From assembly GCA_003117195.1 (NCBI GenBank), contig BDSI01000023.1, positions 558,001 through 622,000 of the forward strand: a DNA stretch of 64,000 nt, given 5' to 3'. The notes below the pieces were generated by a model. It was given only the letters and a program-made list of their open reading frames with translations, was not told the DNA's origin and ran no database searches. The first letter of the stretch is position 1. Each line of letters opens with the position of its first letter. Position numbers and translations under genes: made by a program. Source of the stretch: Eudorina sp. 2006-703-Eu-15. Its lineage: Eukaryota; Chlorophyta; Chlorophyceae; Chlamydomonadales; Volvocaceae. This document shows, piece after piece, positions 1 to 12,015 of this stretch.

Positions 1-62
1 GCTCCGCGGATGTTGTACCATCTTCCTGCACTAATGAGCTGACCCACCCATCCTGTGTACAG

Positions 63-171
63 GACGAAAACGAAGCTGGAGATCGACCTTCCGCTGGAAA
101 ACTGGCAGCAGCGCACCATGATGGTCTGCCTGTGCAAGGACGTGAACGTGGGGTACACCTATCGGACTTAA
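63..171 (+). CDS. Terminal exon of an unidentified gene
   Basis: After an acceptor (CTGTGTACAG, ending at 62) a frame of 35 codons runs to TAA at 169-171. It reads like real protein: mixed hydrophobic and charged residues with an LEIDLPLENWQQRTMMVC stretch followed by KDVNVGYTYRT. I do not recognise the family. The upstream exons are outside the window. The last seven codons and the stop lie inside the first of three 352-bp tandem units, so the gene's 3' end has been copied twice downstream. Confidence 0.45.
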
Positions 172-1204
172 GGCAGTGGTCGCCTCGATGCACGCCGACT
201 GAGTAGACTGTGGGCTGACGCTGTGGCTGGGCGCTGAGCTGGTTTTGGTGGCGCTGCTTTTCGTTGCTACCAACCTGAAAACGCCAGCGTCCCCATCTGC
301 ACGTGTCGGCCCCGACCCTCGATGCGACGTGATGCGATGCGGACGGGCGCTCTGTGGTGGTTGAGGTTTCTGTTTGTTCGGTTGGTCATCTAAACGACCT
401 CGTGGGGGTTAAGGGTATTATTGTTGTTGTGGCGGGCACCGAAAGGGCCTCGGCTCATAGCGCTTGGGGGTTAGGGCGCCCCTCCATCGAAGGAAGACGC
501 TGGGGTACACCTATCGGACTTAAGGCAGTGGTCGCCTCGATGCACGCCGACTGAGTAGACTGTGGGCTGACGCTGTGGCTGGGCGCTGAGCTGGTTTTGG
601 TGGCGCTGCTTTTCGTTGCTACCAACCTGAAAACGCCAGCGTCCCCATCTGCACGTGTCGGCCCCGACCCTCGATGCGACGTGATGCGATGCGGACGGGC
701 GCTCTGTGGTGGTTGAGGTTTCTGTTTGTTCGGTTGGTCATCTAAACGACCTCGTGGGGGTTAAGGGTATTATTGTTGTTGTGGCGGGCACCGAAAGGGC
801 CTCGGCTCATAGCGCTTGGGGGTTAGGGCGCCCCTCCATCGAAGGAAGACGCTGGGGTACACCTATCGGACTTAAGGCAGTGGTCGCCTCGATGCACGCC
901 GACTGAGTAGACTGTGGGCTGACGCTGTGGCTGGGCGCTGAGCTGGTTTTGGTGGCGCTGCTTTTCGTTGCTACCAACCTGAAAACGCCAGCGTCCCCAT
1001 CTGCACGTGTCGGCCCCGACCCTCGATGCGACGTGATGCGATGCGGACGGGCGCTCTGTGGTGGTTGAGGTTTCTGTTTGTTCGGTTGGTCATCTAAACG
1101 ACCTCGTGGGGGTTAAGGGTATTATTGTTGTTGTGGCGGGCACCGAAAGGGCCTCGGCTCATAGCGCTTGGGGGTTAGGGCGCCCCTCCATCGAAGGAAG
1201 ACGC
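149..1204. repeat. Three 352-bp tandem units
   Basis: Units run 149-500, 501-852 and 853-1204, each starting TGGGGTACACC and ending GGAAGACGC. They look identical by eye. The first begins inside the last codons of the gene ending at 171; the third is interrupted by the outer edge of the inverted duplication at 1072. Each unit has a spurious 66-codon frame (354, 706, 1058) that I do not regard as a gene. Identity of the copies means very recent duplication, homogenisation or an assembly effect. Confidence 0.9.
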
Positions 1205-1310
1205 GCGTGTGGGTGTGTCATCGCAGGTGGTCTCTCGCAGTGTTGAACTGCAGGGGGGCGTGGCGGCGCTCACGGTATGCGCAAAATAATACATTCCCAG
1301 CCCTGTAGTG

Positions 1311-1779
1311 TTAGGGCTTAGGGGCCTGCCCCTTGGTCCTGGTGTCGCTCGCGTTTGGAGTCTTCGCAAGCGCCTTTCGATCTGCGGTGCTGATAGCGCT
1401 GATAGCGTGGGAAGAGCAGGGGTTACCAGCCGCAGTGGAAGGGTCGTACGAATCGCCCCGGCCCAGGCGCTGAAACAGCCCCGAGAGCAGACCGAGATGC
1501 GTGTTCAGAGTGTTCGGGCTGGGTGCGGCGACCTGGCGCTGCGGCAACCAGCTGGTTTGCAGGTAGACCAGGAGGTCGTTGTCGGTACAGGTCAGTAGGG
1601 TGCGGCCGTGGGGCTGGGTAGCGAGCCAGGCGGATAGGTCGCGACCGGCGGACTCCTGGCGGGAGATGGTGGCGGGAACCAGCGCATTGTCGCAGACTTT
1701 GGCGGCGGCAGCCAGGGCTTCTTCATAGATCTGACGGCTGGTCAGAGGGTCGTGTACGGCGCCAGGGACCGGTGGGGCG
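1311..1779 (-). pseudogene. Tyrosine-recombinase-like fragment (core-binding region)
   Basis: A minus-strand frame is open from about 1779 to a stop at 1311. It contains LLTCTDNDLLVYLQTSWLP, then APSPNTLNTHLGLLSGLFQRLGR and GNP. This resembles the N-terminal core-binding region of tyrosine-recombinase-like proteins that I recall as abundant in Chlamydomonas and Volvox genomes, from family memory and not from a search. No catalytic R-H-R-Y domain is seen, so it is a fragment. A tail of similar sequence, ending in KAPKP before a stop, remains in the right arm near 13247. Confidence 0.4.
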
Positions 1780-2720
1780 CATACGCGGGACAGCCGGGCG
1801 CGGACCAGAGAAGGTTCACCCTCCTGCTGCAGGAAGGGGAAGGGAAGGGTGAGAGCCAGCGCAGGACCCCGAGGCGAGTGAGGCAGGCTGGCGCGCTAGG
1901 GGCGCTTACAGTATAGACGGTGGGGGTGGACAGCAAAAAGGGAAAGGCGGCGCCGCCTGTGGCGCGCCCCGGAGGGGGGACCCGTGTTTCGGGCGGCGGG
2001 GGGGCCGAGTACAATGGCCCAGCACCCTGGGACGCAGAGGAATAGACCTGCGGAGATTCAGGCCGCGGCGGAGTAAAGGGGCCGGGCGTAAGTCGTACGA
2101 CCGGCCGGCAGAGCGGGCGCGCCAGGAAAAACACCCGGGCATGCGGGGTGGATTCCCTTACCGGGAGATGACGAAGTGGGGACACCCGGGCAAGTGCCGG
2201 CGCCCTGGGGGGCAGAAGTGCCGGAAACCCCGCAGAACTCGGGGAGGGATCCTGCGGCAGCGAAAGAGGCGTCATTGCAATCCCTACGACGCAACAGGAC
2301 GAAGGGGCCTACCGGGATGGCAGTTGGGAGGGCGCCGTGGAGCCCAAGCGAGGGCGGTCGGGGGTTGGACGGCCGAACCACCCTGACCAATGGCGAAGAT
2401 GCGCACCGCTTCTGCAATGAGGCAAGCTGGCTTTGATCGGTGTCCAGACGGAACACAACGGATGCTAAAGCAAGGGCTTACTTGCGGAACGAGTTGCACC
2501 AGCGATGCGGACGGAACGACCCGCTGCGGAGAAGTGTCCCGCGCCGGAGCGAACCCATAAAAAATCGGGTTCATTGGAGGAATCGTACTTGTCGCTCGTA
2601 CGCCGTGCGCGCGCGACCCACCCGCCCACCCGAAACGGTAATATATCAGTTAATGGCGACAGAACGATATTCTGGGTGAGCAAATAGTGAGGCAGCGCGC
2701 GTAATGGCACGACCCAAGGG
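1384..2720. other. Segment present only in the left arm
   Basis: The right arm jumps from sequence matching left about 1384 to sequence matching left about 2720. The 1.3 kb between is therefore either an insertion on the left or a deletion on the right. It contains most of the recombinase-like fragment. I see no clear terminal repeats at its edges, and the breakpoints are accurate only to about 10-20 bases. Confidence 0.6.
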
Positions 2721-3773
2721 CGGTGTCCAGGGCGGGCCGCGGGGCGGCTGCATCGGGGCGGCCGCCGCGCCAATGAATGAGGTACTGCGCACTCTGCCGT
2801 CATCACCTCTCGCCGGTATGGGTGTAGGTGTTTCGAGGATGACGTGTCTCGAACTCCGCCTCCCCCGGCCTGTTTCAAAGTCGGCAATTCTCGTCGTGTA
2901 AAGTACCTGTACGACCACCACGTGGTATCAGGCGACCGGGCCGTAGCGCTTCCTTCTCCCAGCAAGCGCGGACCCAACAGAGCGATACAACAAGACGTGT
3001 AGGGTTGTTACAGCCCGCCAAGCGCCAACCCACCCCGCGGGCGCCACCCCACGGGCGGGACGGGTCGGTGGCCTGGCGACCCCGTCCGCAGCCCGCCACG
3101 GGGGGGCTCCATCGGAGGCGCACTTGCCCATGTGGGTGTGGATGTAGATGTGGATGGAGCGGACACCCACGCGGCGGAGAGAACCGTGCAAAATCCGTCA
3201 GGATGTGGGTCCGCGTCCACATTTTGCCGAGCTTCAACGGATTAGACTGTCGGCAGCATTGGCCCCCTCCCCGCCAGTCCGCGGTGACCACAGCGCCCTC
3301 GCCCGGACCCGGACCCGGACCCAGCCGCATCCCAGCCGCGGGCGCGCCGCCCTCGCCCGCCCTGCACCCCGCCGGGTACACAGACCATCACCGCGTGTCG
3401 TACCACGAAAATCGCACTGTGTACAGCATTCAAGCCGTACACATGGCTGCAGTGGTACAGCGTCTCCCCCCAAATTCAGCCCGGCACCACCTCAACCCTA
3501 GAGCCACGCCACGTCCCAACGCTTCCGAGGGCGATCCTGGGATGGCCCCCGAGCCGGGCGACTGGGGACTCGGAGGCCTCCCTCTGAGGCCTGTTCCATG
3601 TCCGCGTACCTCCCGGGGCAGCCCGGCACCCCGCCGCAACCCATCACACGGCCACACAACACACCCGATGTCCCGATCCACATCTCCCCAACCCCGCATC
3701 CGCACCCGCCCTCCCAGCTCCCTCTCAGCCCGCAGCAACATGAGCAGCTCGGCGCATCACGGCTCGGGTCCGA

Positions 3774-6700
3774 CTACAACTCGGGCTGGCCCCCAGCCCC
3801 GTCGGGCTGGCCCCCAGCCCCACGGGTCGCCGTCGTCTCCGCTGTAGGCAGCGCCTGCAGCTGCGCCGGGCCCTGCGCCGGCGGCAGCAGGAGAGCCACC
3901 GCCTCCTGGGACAGCAGCCGCGTCATCCGGACCTCCAGGGATGTCCGCTGCTCCTCCGACAGCAGCCCGCGGGCCCGCCCCGCCGCCGCCACCACCGCCA
4001 CCTTCTCGAACAACGTCGCCACGTCCGGCAGCCGCGTCCTCAAGACCTGACGGACATCGCCCGCCGCCGCCGCAGCAGCAGCAGCCGCAATCGCGCCGCC
4101 CCTGTCGACGCCACCACCGCCGCCGGCCAAGGCGGCCGCTGCCGTCGGCGCCATCGCGCACGAGTACGCCCACACAAGGCCCTCCAGCATCCCCAGCAGC
4201 GGCGTGTCCAGGCCGACCCGTGGGTCGCCCGCCGGCGAAACCGCCCGCAGCACCGCGCCCGCGCCCTTGCCGCCCACCGGCAGCTTCGAAAGTGTCCCAC
4301 GGGTCAGCAGCCGCGGCGCGCCGGCTGCCAGCTGCGCCGCGGACGGCAGTAGCAGTGACGCGCGCCGAGCCAGGACGTTCAACAAGTGATCCAATGTCGC
4401 CCCCCGTGGCGGCGCCCACGTCGTGGAGCCAGCGGCAGAGTCGCCGCCGGAGGCCGCCTCCGCCGTCGTCGCCGCCGTCGCTGATGGCGCCAGCGCCTGT
4501 ACGGCCCTCTTGACGTGCAGCAGCTGCATATTGGGAGCGGCGACCTGGAGGTGGGGCACCGCCGCGGCCAGGAAGTCCGGCGGGAAGGGCGCGGCGGCGG
4601 CGGCGGCGGCGGTCGGGGCGGTGACGGCGGTGGCCGCTTGGCGCAGTCGTTGCAGCGCCAGCAGCAGGCTGGTCAGGTGGGCGGGGTTGAGGGAGGGCAG
4701 GGAGCGCAGCGCGGCGGCCTGCGGTGGGGAGGGGCGCAGGGGGCCAGGGGACAGGAAGCGGTCGGCTCATGCGAGTCCTCACCGGAAACAGGGGACGGAC
4801 GTCGCGTCCTCCCCTCCGCTCCCCTCGACCCCACACCCCCCCTGGTAAGTAGCAACCCGGTCCACCTAGCTCTCCTGCCGGCCCGCACCCTGCCGTGTGC
4901 CCACGCCTTCCCTCCCCTCCCATAACCCGGATGGTAACACTAGGGCCCCCAGGGTCGGGCTCGCCGGAGGGGCATAGAAACAAAACAGGGGCATAGAAAC
5001 AAAACAGGGGCATAGAAACAAACACGGCTTAACCTTCTCCTACCTCGGTCTGATGTGTGCAGCGACAGTGCAAGTGATGACGCAGCCTGGCATCACCTGG
5101 TGCCCGTAAGGGACCCGGGACCCACATGTGGCATACCCCGACCTGTCTACCCGCCCTCCTCCTACTCCCCCTCCTCGTCCCCCTCCCCCTCCTCCGCCGC
5201 CGCTGGCCCACCTGCACTTTGTCGATCAGCTGCTCGTCCACTTCAACCGCCCCCAACGCCGGCGCAACCGTCACCAACTGCCCCGCTGCATCCGCCAACC
5301 GCGCGGGCTGCAGCCGATCCATGCATGCCAGGAGCCGCCGCAGCGCCGTACGGGCTACAGCCACCTGCGGCGTCAGCTCCCCCACGACCGGTGCTACTGC
5401 CGAGGTGGGCTCCCCTCTCCGGGCTGACCCCACGGGTACGGCGGCCCTCTGGGTCGGCAGCTGCTGCGCCAGCTCCAGCGACTTGACGAGGGCGGGCAGG
5501 GTGTTGGGCTCCAGGGACTCCAGCCGGGGCAGGACCGCGGCGCACACCCGCGACCAGAAGAGCGGGTTGGTGAAGCCCTGCCGGGGACAGGACCGAGCAA
5601 GCCGGGGAGGGACAGGTGCGGGTGCGGGTCAAGTCCCACCCTCCGTGCCGTACTGGTGTCCCACCCTCCGCTGCAACGTCATTAGGGGTCGTGGGGCTTG
5701 GGCCGCTGGGCCCGGTGGGTGGAACGGTCGGTGCTCGGTCGGCACCCATGGGGCCCATAACCCCATCTGGACAGGCCGTTGATGACGTCACAATGGGCAG
5801 GCAGGGGCCGCGAGCGGATGCGTCAAGAAAGAGACCCCGATCCCAGAGAGCCCTGCTGCCATCCCAGACGACCCGTGGGTCAACCGCGGGGGTGGAACCC
5901 AAAGCCATGCCCCCACCTGCCCAGAGAAGCCGTAGAAGACGTCCCGGATGTCCGAGTCGGCCGCAAAGCGCAGCGCGGCGCAGTCGCTGGCCACCACGCC
6001 GCCCGCCAGTCGCAGCAGCAGCTCCTGAGGCAGTCGGTACTGCACGCTGCTCATGCCCCGAACCACGTTGGCGACCTGGGCCCGGGACGACCCCCCGCGG
6101 GGTCGGGGGGTGAGACCGTCAATGTCCGTAATCGATAGGGGCTTTTGCGGCGCAGGGGTGTGGTGCCGTGCCGGGGTGCTGCAGGACCAGTGGCTGTGTG
6201 TCCCAGTCGGCCGGTCGATGAGGAGATTCCCCTTCAGGCACCCGGTGGGTAGGTAGGGCCGGGGGGATTAGGGTCTCCAGCGGGTGTGGCCACCCGTACA
6301 CCCGCTGTCGGCCCTCTGATCGAACCCAGGTTTGCCTCTCCCTGCTGCTGCCAGGCCGGGCGCATCTCCAGCGTGTGCGGCGGCTGGCTCCTCCGACGCT
6401 TCTGCGGAGCCCAGACGGCCGCCCCGCCCTCCCCCCCTTCTCCCCTCCCTCCCTTCCCCCGCAGCCTGTGGCCACCCTCCCTCCTTCCGCCCCCCCTCCC
6501 TTCCCCCGGCCTGTGGGCCCCTCCCTCCCTCCCTCCCTCCGCTCCACCTGGGTCAGCGACAGGCGGTCCGAGAACGTGTCGACGTACTTGTGCAGCTCCG
6601 CAACCACCCGCAGCACCTTGTGGGCGTGGGGGTTCGACTGCTCGCAGCTGGGGGGGCCACCCGGGGAGGGCAGGAAGGGGCGCGGGGTGCCCCGGGGAGG

Positions 6701-7438
6701 CCAAAGGGGCGCGGGGGGCAAGGGGGTAAGAAGACGCGATTACCACCTGGTTGGTATGGAGGTGCCGCCGACTGGGTTGATGGATGCGTGCGTGCTTGAA
6801 ATGAAAAGCCCCACGCGATGGGTTCTGATGTCAGGCGCCGTTGAGGCTCAGGCAGCCCCGGGATGCCCAAACCCCAACCCCCAAACCTGCCCCCCGCGGC
6901 CTCGAATGCCCCGCGGGCCGGAGGCCCGTTCGCTCCACGCGTCCGTCGTACACGTGGGTATGAGCCGCATGGGTGCGCGTCGTGCGCCACCCGGGTATTG
7001 GCCCCTCCCCAAGCCAGGCAACCCAGGGCCAGCAATGCTTCATGTATATCCCCTCCTGCCTCGCCAGGCTTAGAGTCAAACTTGTACCCACTTGCGCAGG
7101 TACTCGAGCTTCATCGTCGCTGCTCCGATGTTCGCAGGGCGGAGCACTTTCCGATACTTATGGAGCACATAATCAAGCTCCAATATGCTTCAGACGTATT
7201 GACCATGCGGTTAACATGGCCTCCGTGCGGTGTGCTGAGATGTAGTGCGACGTCGGGTCGCGGACTCCGTATCCCGGATCCTACTAGTGACGCGAAGCTC
7301 CGATCAAAAATCGCGCTGATGCCCTGCAGCAATATTTATCGAGTTGCGTTTGGGCAAGTCGTTTGGAACGTCCGGATGCGGGGCTCATCAATATTACTCA
7401 CCGGCGCCGCCCGGCCCAGAGCCTCCAAAACAGTGGCC
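3774..7438 (-). pseudogene. OPR/FAST-like helical-repeat gene, left copy, frameshifted
   Basis: Predicted exons in transcript order: 7438-7402, 7323-7082, 6647-6548, 6075-5917, 5577-5212 and 4718-3774 (stop). The protein is a run of amphipathic helices, including GFTNPLFWSRVCAAVLPRLE, PNTLPALVKSLELAQQLP and VQYRLPQELLLRLAG. The style is that of chlamydomonad octotricopeptide/FAST-kinase-like organelle RNA-binding proteins. No RAP domain is seen. The second exon is 242 nt against 243 in the right copy: a base is missing near 7189-7191, breaking the frame midway through that exon. The remaining four exons join in phase. Further upstream exons are possible. The family call is inference; the lesion is seen directly. 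Confidence 0.5.
4969..5025. repeat. 19-bp tandem repeat, three units
   Basis: Unit GGGGCATAGAAACAAAACA occurs three times, the last slightly diverged. It lies between the last two predicted exons of the left OPR-like copy. The right arm has lost this region. Confidence 0.9.
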
Positions 7439-7906
7439 CTGAAAGCAGAAGAAAAACACGACATTAGCTAAGGAAGCAAGGCAGAGGTCGATGTTTGCGC
7501 TTGTTTGTCTCCGTGCTTGCCTGCCGCAAGGCATCGCCACGACACTGATCATGCCTCGTGCACACAGTTCAAGTCCCATTATGGTTCCCTGTGTTGCGCC
7601 GAGACTAGCCAGCAGCGATGGTTGCAACCATCGGCATGCTCCTCATGGCTGACAAACCATGTTCCCCCACCACTGAACACTCAACTAAACCATAATCCAT
7701 CACAGACTGCACATTGCCGTTGATCCAGAGTAGCAGAAATCGCATAGTCGTACATGCTGGCAACTACCTGACAACCACCCTGGCCACCTACCAGCGCTGA
7801 TGCTTACAAGCGCGCCCTCCTTCCCCACATATGGAGCCCTCATTTCATCTATCCCATCTACGCGCTGCCGTTGCGTCGGCCATGACCCACGGTTAGGCCC
7901 TGTGCG

Positions 7907-8561
7907 TTGCGTTCAGGCGCACGCAACAGGAGCAACGCGCAGCGGAGCCAAGACCACCGCACGCGGCGCCCCCCATCAGCCGCGAACCCAGCCGCGGTGC
8001 CCTTGGTCGTGGCAGGCTCGCTGACACTGTCGGGCGTTCCGACACGCGTCGGCACGGAGGAGGTCCGGGCCATCGTGGCTGGCGCACCAAAAGAGGACGG
8101 CATCGAGAACGTGCTGGTCACAGTTTCGGAGATTGCGGGCAGAGCTCAGCGGATCGCAAACTTCGTGCAAACGACGAAAATCCCAGCAACGGGGGGAAGC
8201 AGCGGACAAGGCATCGGACGACACGGCGATGGCCGACACCGACCAGGGTAACCGGGACAGGTTGCCCGGACGGGATCAGCCGGTGCGCCGGGTCACGGTC
8301 CGGTTCAGCCGCGGAGAGAGGGAGGCGGAGGAGGCGGTGGGCGCAGTGATAAGCTACGCCTACCAATTGCGCCGGGCTCTGGGCTGGGTGGTGGGGGATA
8401 ACCTCACCCGCGCCGGCCAGATGGCGCGACGCAGGGCGGCGCCGGATTTCAAGACCCTGATGGATGGCGGCATGCGCCCCAGGTGGCGCGATGGGGCCAC
8501 GATCTGCGTGCTTCCCGCCCCATTGGTGACAGCCAAAGCTTCCTCACCATACGCTGCATAA
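7907..8561 (+). mobile_element. Degenerate LINE-like ORF fragments in the spacer
   Basis: One frame (to about 8251) has LSGVPTRVGTEEVRAIVAG followed by VTVSEIAGRAQRIANFV. A second frame (about 8260-8561) has RRVTVRFSRGEREAEEAV, LTRAGQMARR, FKTLMDGG and RPRWRDGATI, then a stop. Together they resemble the RNA-binding ORF1-type protein of L1-like retrotransposons, where a short motif of the form LT..Q...R...L...G..P.W is common. The change of frame means the copy is broken. No endonuclease or reverse transcriptase is visible. Assignment is from pattern memory. Confidence 0.35.
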
Positions 8562-9609
8562 ACGAATCCGCGCCACCATGGCGCACCGGACACGCTGCAC
8601 AGGTGCACCGAAACACTCCCCGTGCCCACACCACTACCAGGGAACCACCCCGTTCCTGAGAACCAACCACAGCCAGGGATAAAGCCCGCTCAGGGGGAGT
8701 TAGCCACCAGGGCGCTTCCTATTAGCAAACCACCACCCCCAACCAAGGCGGGCTCACGTCTCTGGCGGTGGCCCGTAGTCTTGGAGGGCAACGGGGGCTC
8801 GCGAGCCACCATCAGGGGCCTGCCCGTACAGTCCCAACGGGCCAAAAGAAACCTCCCAACCCTATCAAGGGCGCCAATCAGGTCGGTATGCAAGCAAGCA
8901 GGCGCAATGGATTCGGAGCCGCGCGATGTGTGCCGCCGTGATGGGGGTCCCTCTGATGAGCGCCCGCGGCGACCACCTCGTAATGATGCGACTGACGGGG
9001 TAGGAGGGTCATGGGGCCGGTGGGACGCGCCAGCTCTTGCCTGCCGTCCATGGCATGGCCCCCGCAGTTGCCCTGGATGGCCTCCGATGTGTGTTCTTAG
9101 GCAGGCGCGGCAGGCGTGCGCGACATGCAAGGGGCATAGCTAAGCCCGGAAACACCAGACTTCCGCCACCAAACCGCCCCTGCCCCATCACCATGAAGCA
9201 ATAAAGCGAGTTACACAGTAGGGTTGAGGGCGAATGACGAGCGAATGCATGGGTGCGTATGGGGTTGTCTCGATGTGCAGCACAATGGCAGATAAACTTT
9301 TGTTTATGATGCCGACGCGCCGCCATGGTGTCGACCCCGAGGCAGTCTCAGGCCCCCAATTCACCCAGGCCTGAAGTCGCCGGCCACCATTGCCGCTGCC
9401 CATGCCGGGACAGACACACTCCGACCCACTGTCCTGGGCCCCGCGAAAAGCCCAGGCCAGAAAGAGATAGCTAGCTGGCCTGCAGCGGATCCCATTGTAG
9501 GGTGAAGTGAGGGACTACCCGACGTAAGGCGAACGTACGGCGCAACGGCAAGCTGGGGAAGCGCCAAGGAGAGCAGGACAAGAAGCCGCCGCACGACACG
9601 GTCCCCAGA
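7912..9609. other. Spacer of the inverted duplication
   Basis: 1698 bp of sequence between the inner edges of the arms. Its left third holds the LINE-like fragments. From about 8570 to 9609 I see no gene. Confidence 0.7.
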
Positions 9610-11984
9610 CGCAACGCACAGGGCCTAACCGTGGGTCATGGCCGACGCAACGGCAGCGCGTAGATGGGATAGATGAAATGAGGGCTCCATATGTGGGGAA
9701 GGAGGGCGCGCTTGTAAGCATCAGCGCTGGTAGGTGGCCAGGGTGGTTGTCAGGTAGTTGCCAGCATGTACGACTATGCGATTTCTGCTACTCTGGATCA
9801 ACGGCAATGTGCAGTCTGTAATGGATTATGGTTTAGTTGAGTGTTCAGTGGTGGGGGAACATGGAAAGACAGCCATGAGGAGCATGCCGATGGTTGCAAC
9901 CATCGCTGCTGGCTAGTCTCGGCGCAACACAGGGAACCATAATGGGACTTGAACTGTGTGCACGAGGCATGATCAGTGTCGTGGCGATGCCTTGCGGCAG
10001 GCAAGCACGGAGACAAACAAGCGCAAACATCGACCTCTGCCTTGTTTCCTTAGCTCATGTCGTGTTTTTCTTCTGCTTTCAGGGCCACTGTTTTGGAGGC
10101 TCTGGGCCGGGCGGCGCCGGTGAGTAATATTGATGAGCCCCGCATCCGGACGTTCAAAATGACTTGCCCAAACGCAACTCGATAAATATTGCTGCAGGGC
10201 ATCAGCGCGATTTTTGATCGGAGCTTCGCTTCACTAGTAGGATCCGGGATACCGAGTCCGCGACCCGACGTCGCACTACATCTCAGCACACCGCACGGAG
10301 GCCATGTTAACCGCATGGTCAATACGTCTGAAAGCATAGTGGAGCTTGATTATGTGCTCCACAAGTATCGGAAAGTGCTCCGCCCTGCGAACATCGGAGC
10401 AGCGACGATGAAGCTCGAGTACCTGCGCAAGTGGGTACAAGTTTGACTCTAAGCCTGGCGAGGAAGGAGGGGATATACATGAAGCATTGCTGGCCCTGGG
10501 TTGCCTGGCTTGGGGAGGGGCCAATACCCGGGTGGCGCACGACGCGCACCCATGCGGCTCATACCCACGTGTACGACGGACGCGTGGAGCGAACGGGCCT
10601 CCGGCCCGCGGGGCATTCGAGGCCGCGGGGGACAGGTTTGGGGGTTGGGGTTTGGGCATCCCGGGGCTGCCTGAGCCTCAACGGCGCCTGACACCAGAAC
10701 CCATCGCGTGGGGCTTTTCATTTCAAGCACGCACGCATCCATCAACCCAGTCGGCGGCACCTCCATACCAACCAGGTGGTAATCGCGTCTTCTTACCCCC
10801 TTGCCCCCCGCGCCCCTTTGGCCTCCCCGGGGCACCCCGCGCCCCTTCCTGCCCTCCCCGGTGGCCCCCCCAGCTGCGAGCAGTCGAACCCCTACGCCCA
10901 CAAGGTGCTGCGGGTGGCTGCGGAGCTGCACAAGTACGTGTCGACACGTTCTCGGGCCGCCTGTCGCTGACCCAGGTGGAGCGGAGGGAGGGAGGGAGGG
11001 GCCCACAGGCCGGGGGAAAGGGAGGGGGGGCGGAGGGAGGGAGGGTGGCCACAGGCTGCGGGGGAAGGGAGGGAGGGGAGAAGGGGGGGAGGGCGGGGCG
11101 GCCGTCTGGGCTCCGCAGAAGCGTCGGAGGAGCCAGCCGCCGCACACGCCGGAGATGCGCCCGGCCTGGCAGCAGCAGGGAGAGGCAAACCTGGGTTCGA
11201 TCAGAGGGCCGACAGCGGGTGTACGGGTGGCCACACCCGCTGGAGACCCTAATCCCCCCGGCCCTACCTACCCACCGGGTGCCTGAAGGGGAATCTCCTC
11301 ATCGACCGGCCGACTGGGACACACAGCCACTGGTCCTGCAGCACCCCGGCACGGCACCACACCCCTGCGCCGCAAAAGCCCCTATCGATTACGGACATTG
11401 ACGGTCTCACCCCCCGACCCCGCGGGGGGTCGTCCCGGGCCCAGGTCGCCAACGTGGTTCGGGGCATGAGCAGCGTGCAGTACCGACTGCCTCAGGAGCT
11501 GCTGCTGCGACTGGCGGGCGGCGTGGTGGCCAGCGACTGCGCCGCGCTGCGCTTTGCGGCCGACTCGGACATCCGGGACGTCTTCTACGGCTTCTCTGGG
11601 CAGGTGGGGGCATGGCTTTGGGTTCCACCCCCGCGGTTGACCCACGGGTCGTCTGGGATGGCAGCAGGGCTCTCTGGGATCGGGGTCTCTTTCTTGACGC
11701 ATCCGCTCGCGGCCCCTGCCTGCCCATTGTGACCCCCGCGGCTGCTGACCCGTGGGACGCTGCCGGCGGGCGGCCAGGGCGCGGGCGCGGTGCTGCGGGC
11801 GGTTTCGCCGGCGGGCGACCCACGGGTCAGTCTGGACACGCCGCTGCTGGGGCTGCTGGAGGGCCTTGTATGGGCGTACTCGTGCGCGATGGCGCCGACG
11901 GCAGCGGCCGCCTTGGCCGGCGGCGGTGGTGGCGTTGACGGGGGCGGCGGGACTGCGGCTGCTGCTGCTGCTGCTGCTGCTGCT

Positions 11985-12015
<31 letters not shown>

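Larger units (their letters stand above)
1072..7911 (+). repeat. Left arm of large imperfect inverted duplication
   Basis: The reverse complement of this segment matches 9610-13502. The outer edge pairs 1072 with 13502 and the inner edge pairs 7911 with 9610. The left arm is longer because the right arm lacks about 1384-2720 and about 4318-5786. Matching stretches look highly similar, with scattered substitutions, small indels and a longer GCT/GCG run on the right. The arm carries a damaged OPR-like gene (3774-7438). Confidence 0.9.

Noticed and set aside
354..1246. Three repeated 62-66 codon frames
   Set aside because: They are copies of a non-coding tandem unit downstream of a gene's stop.
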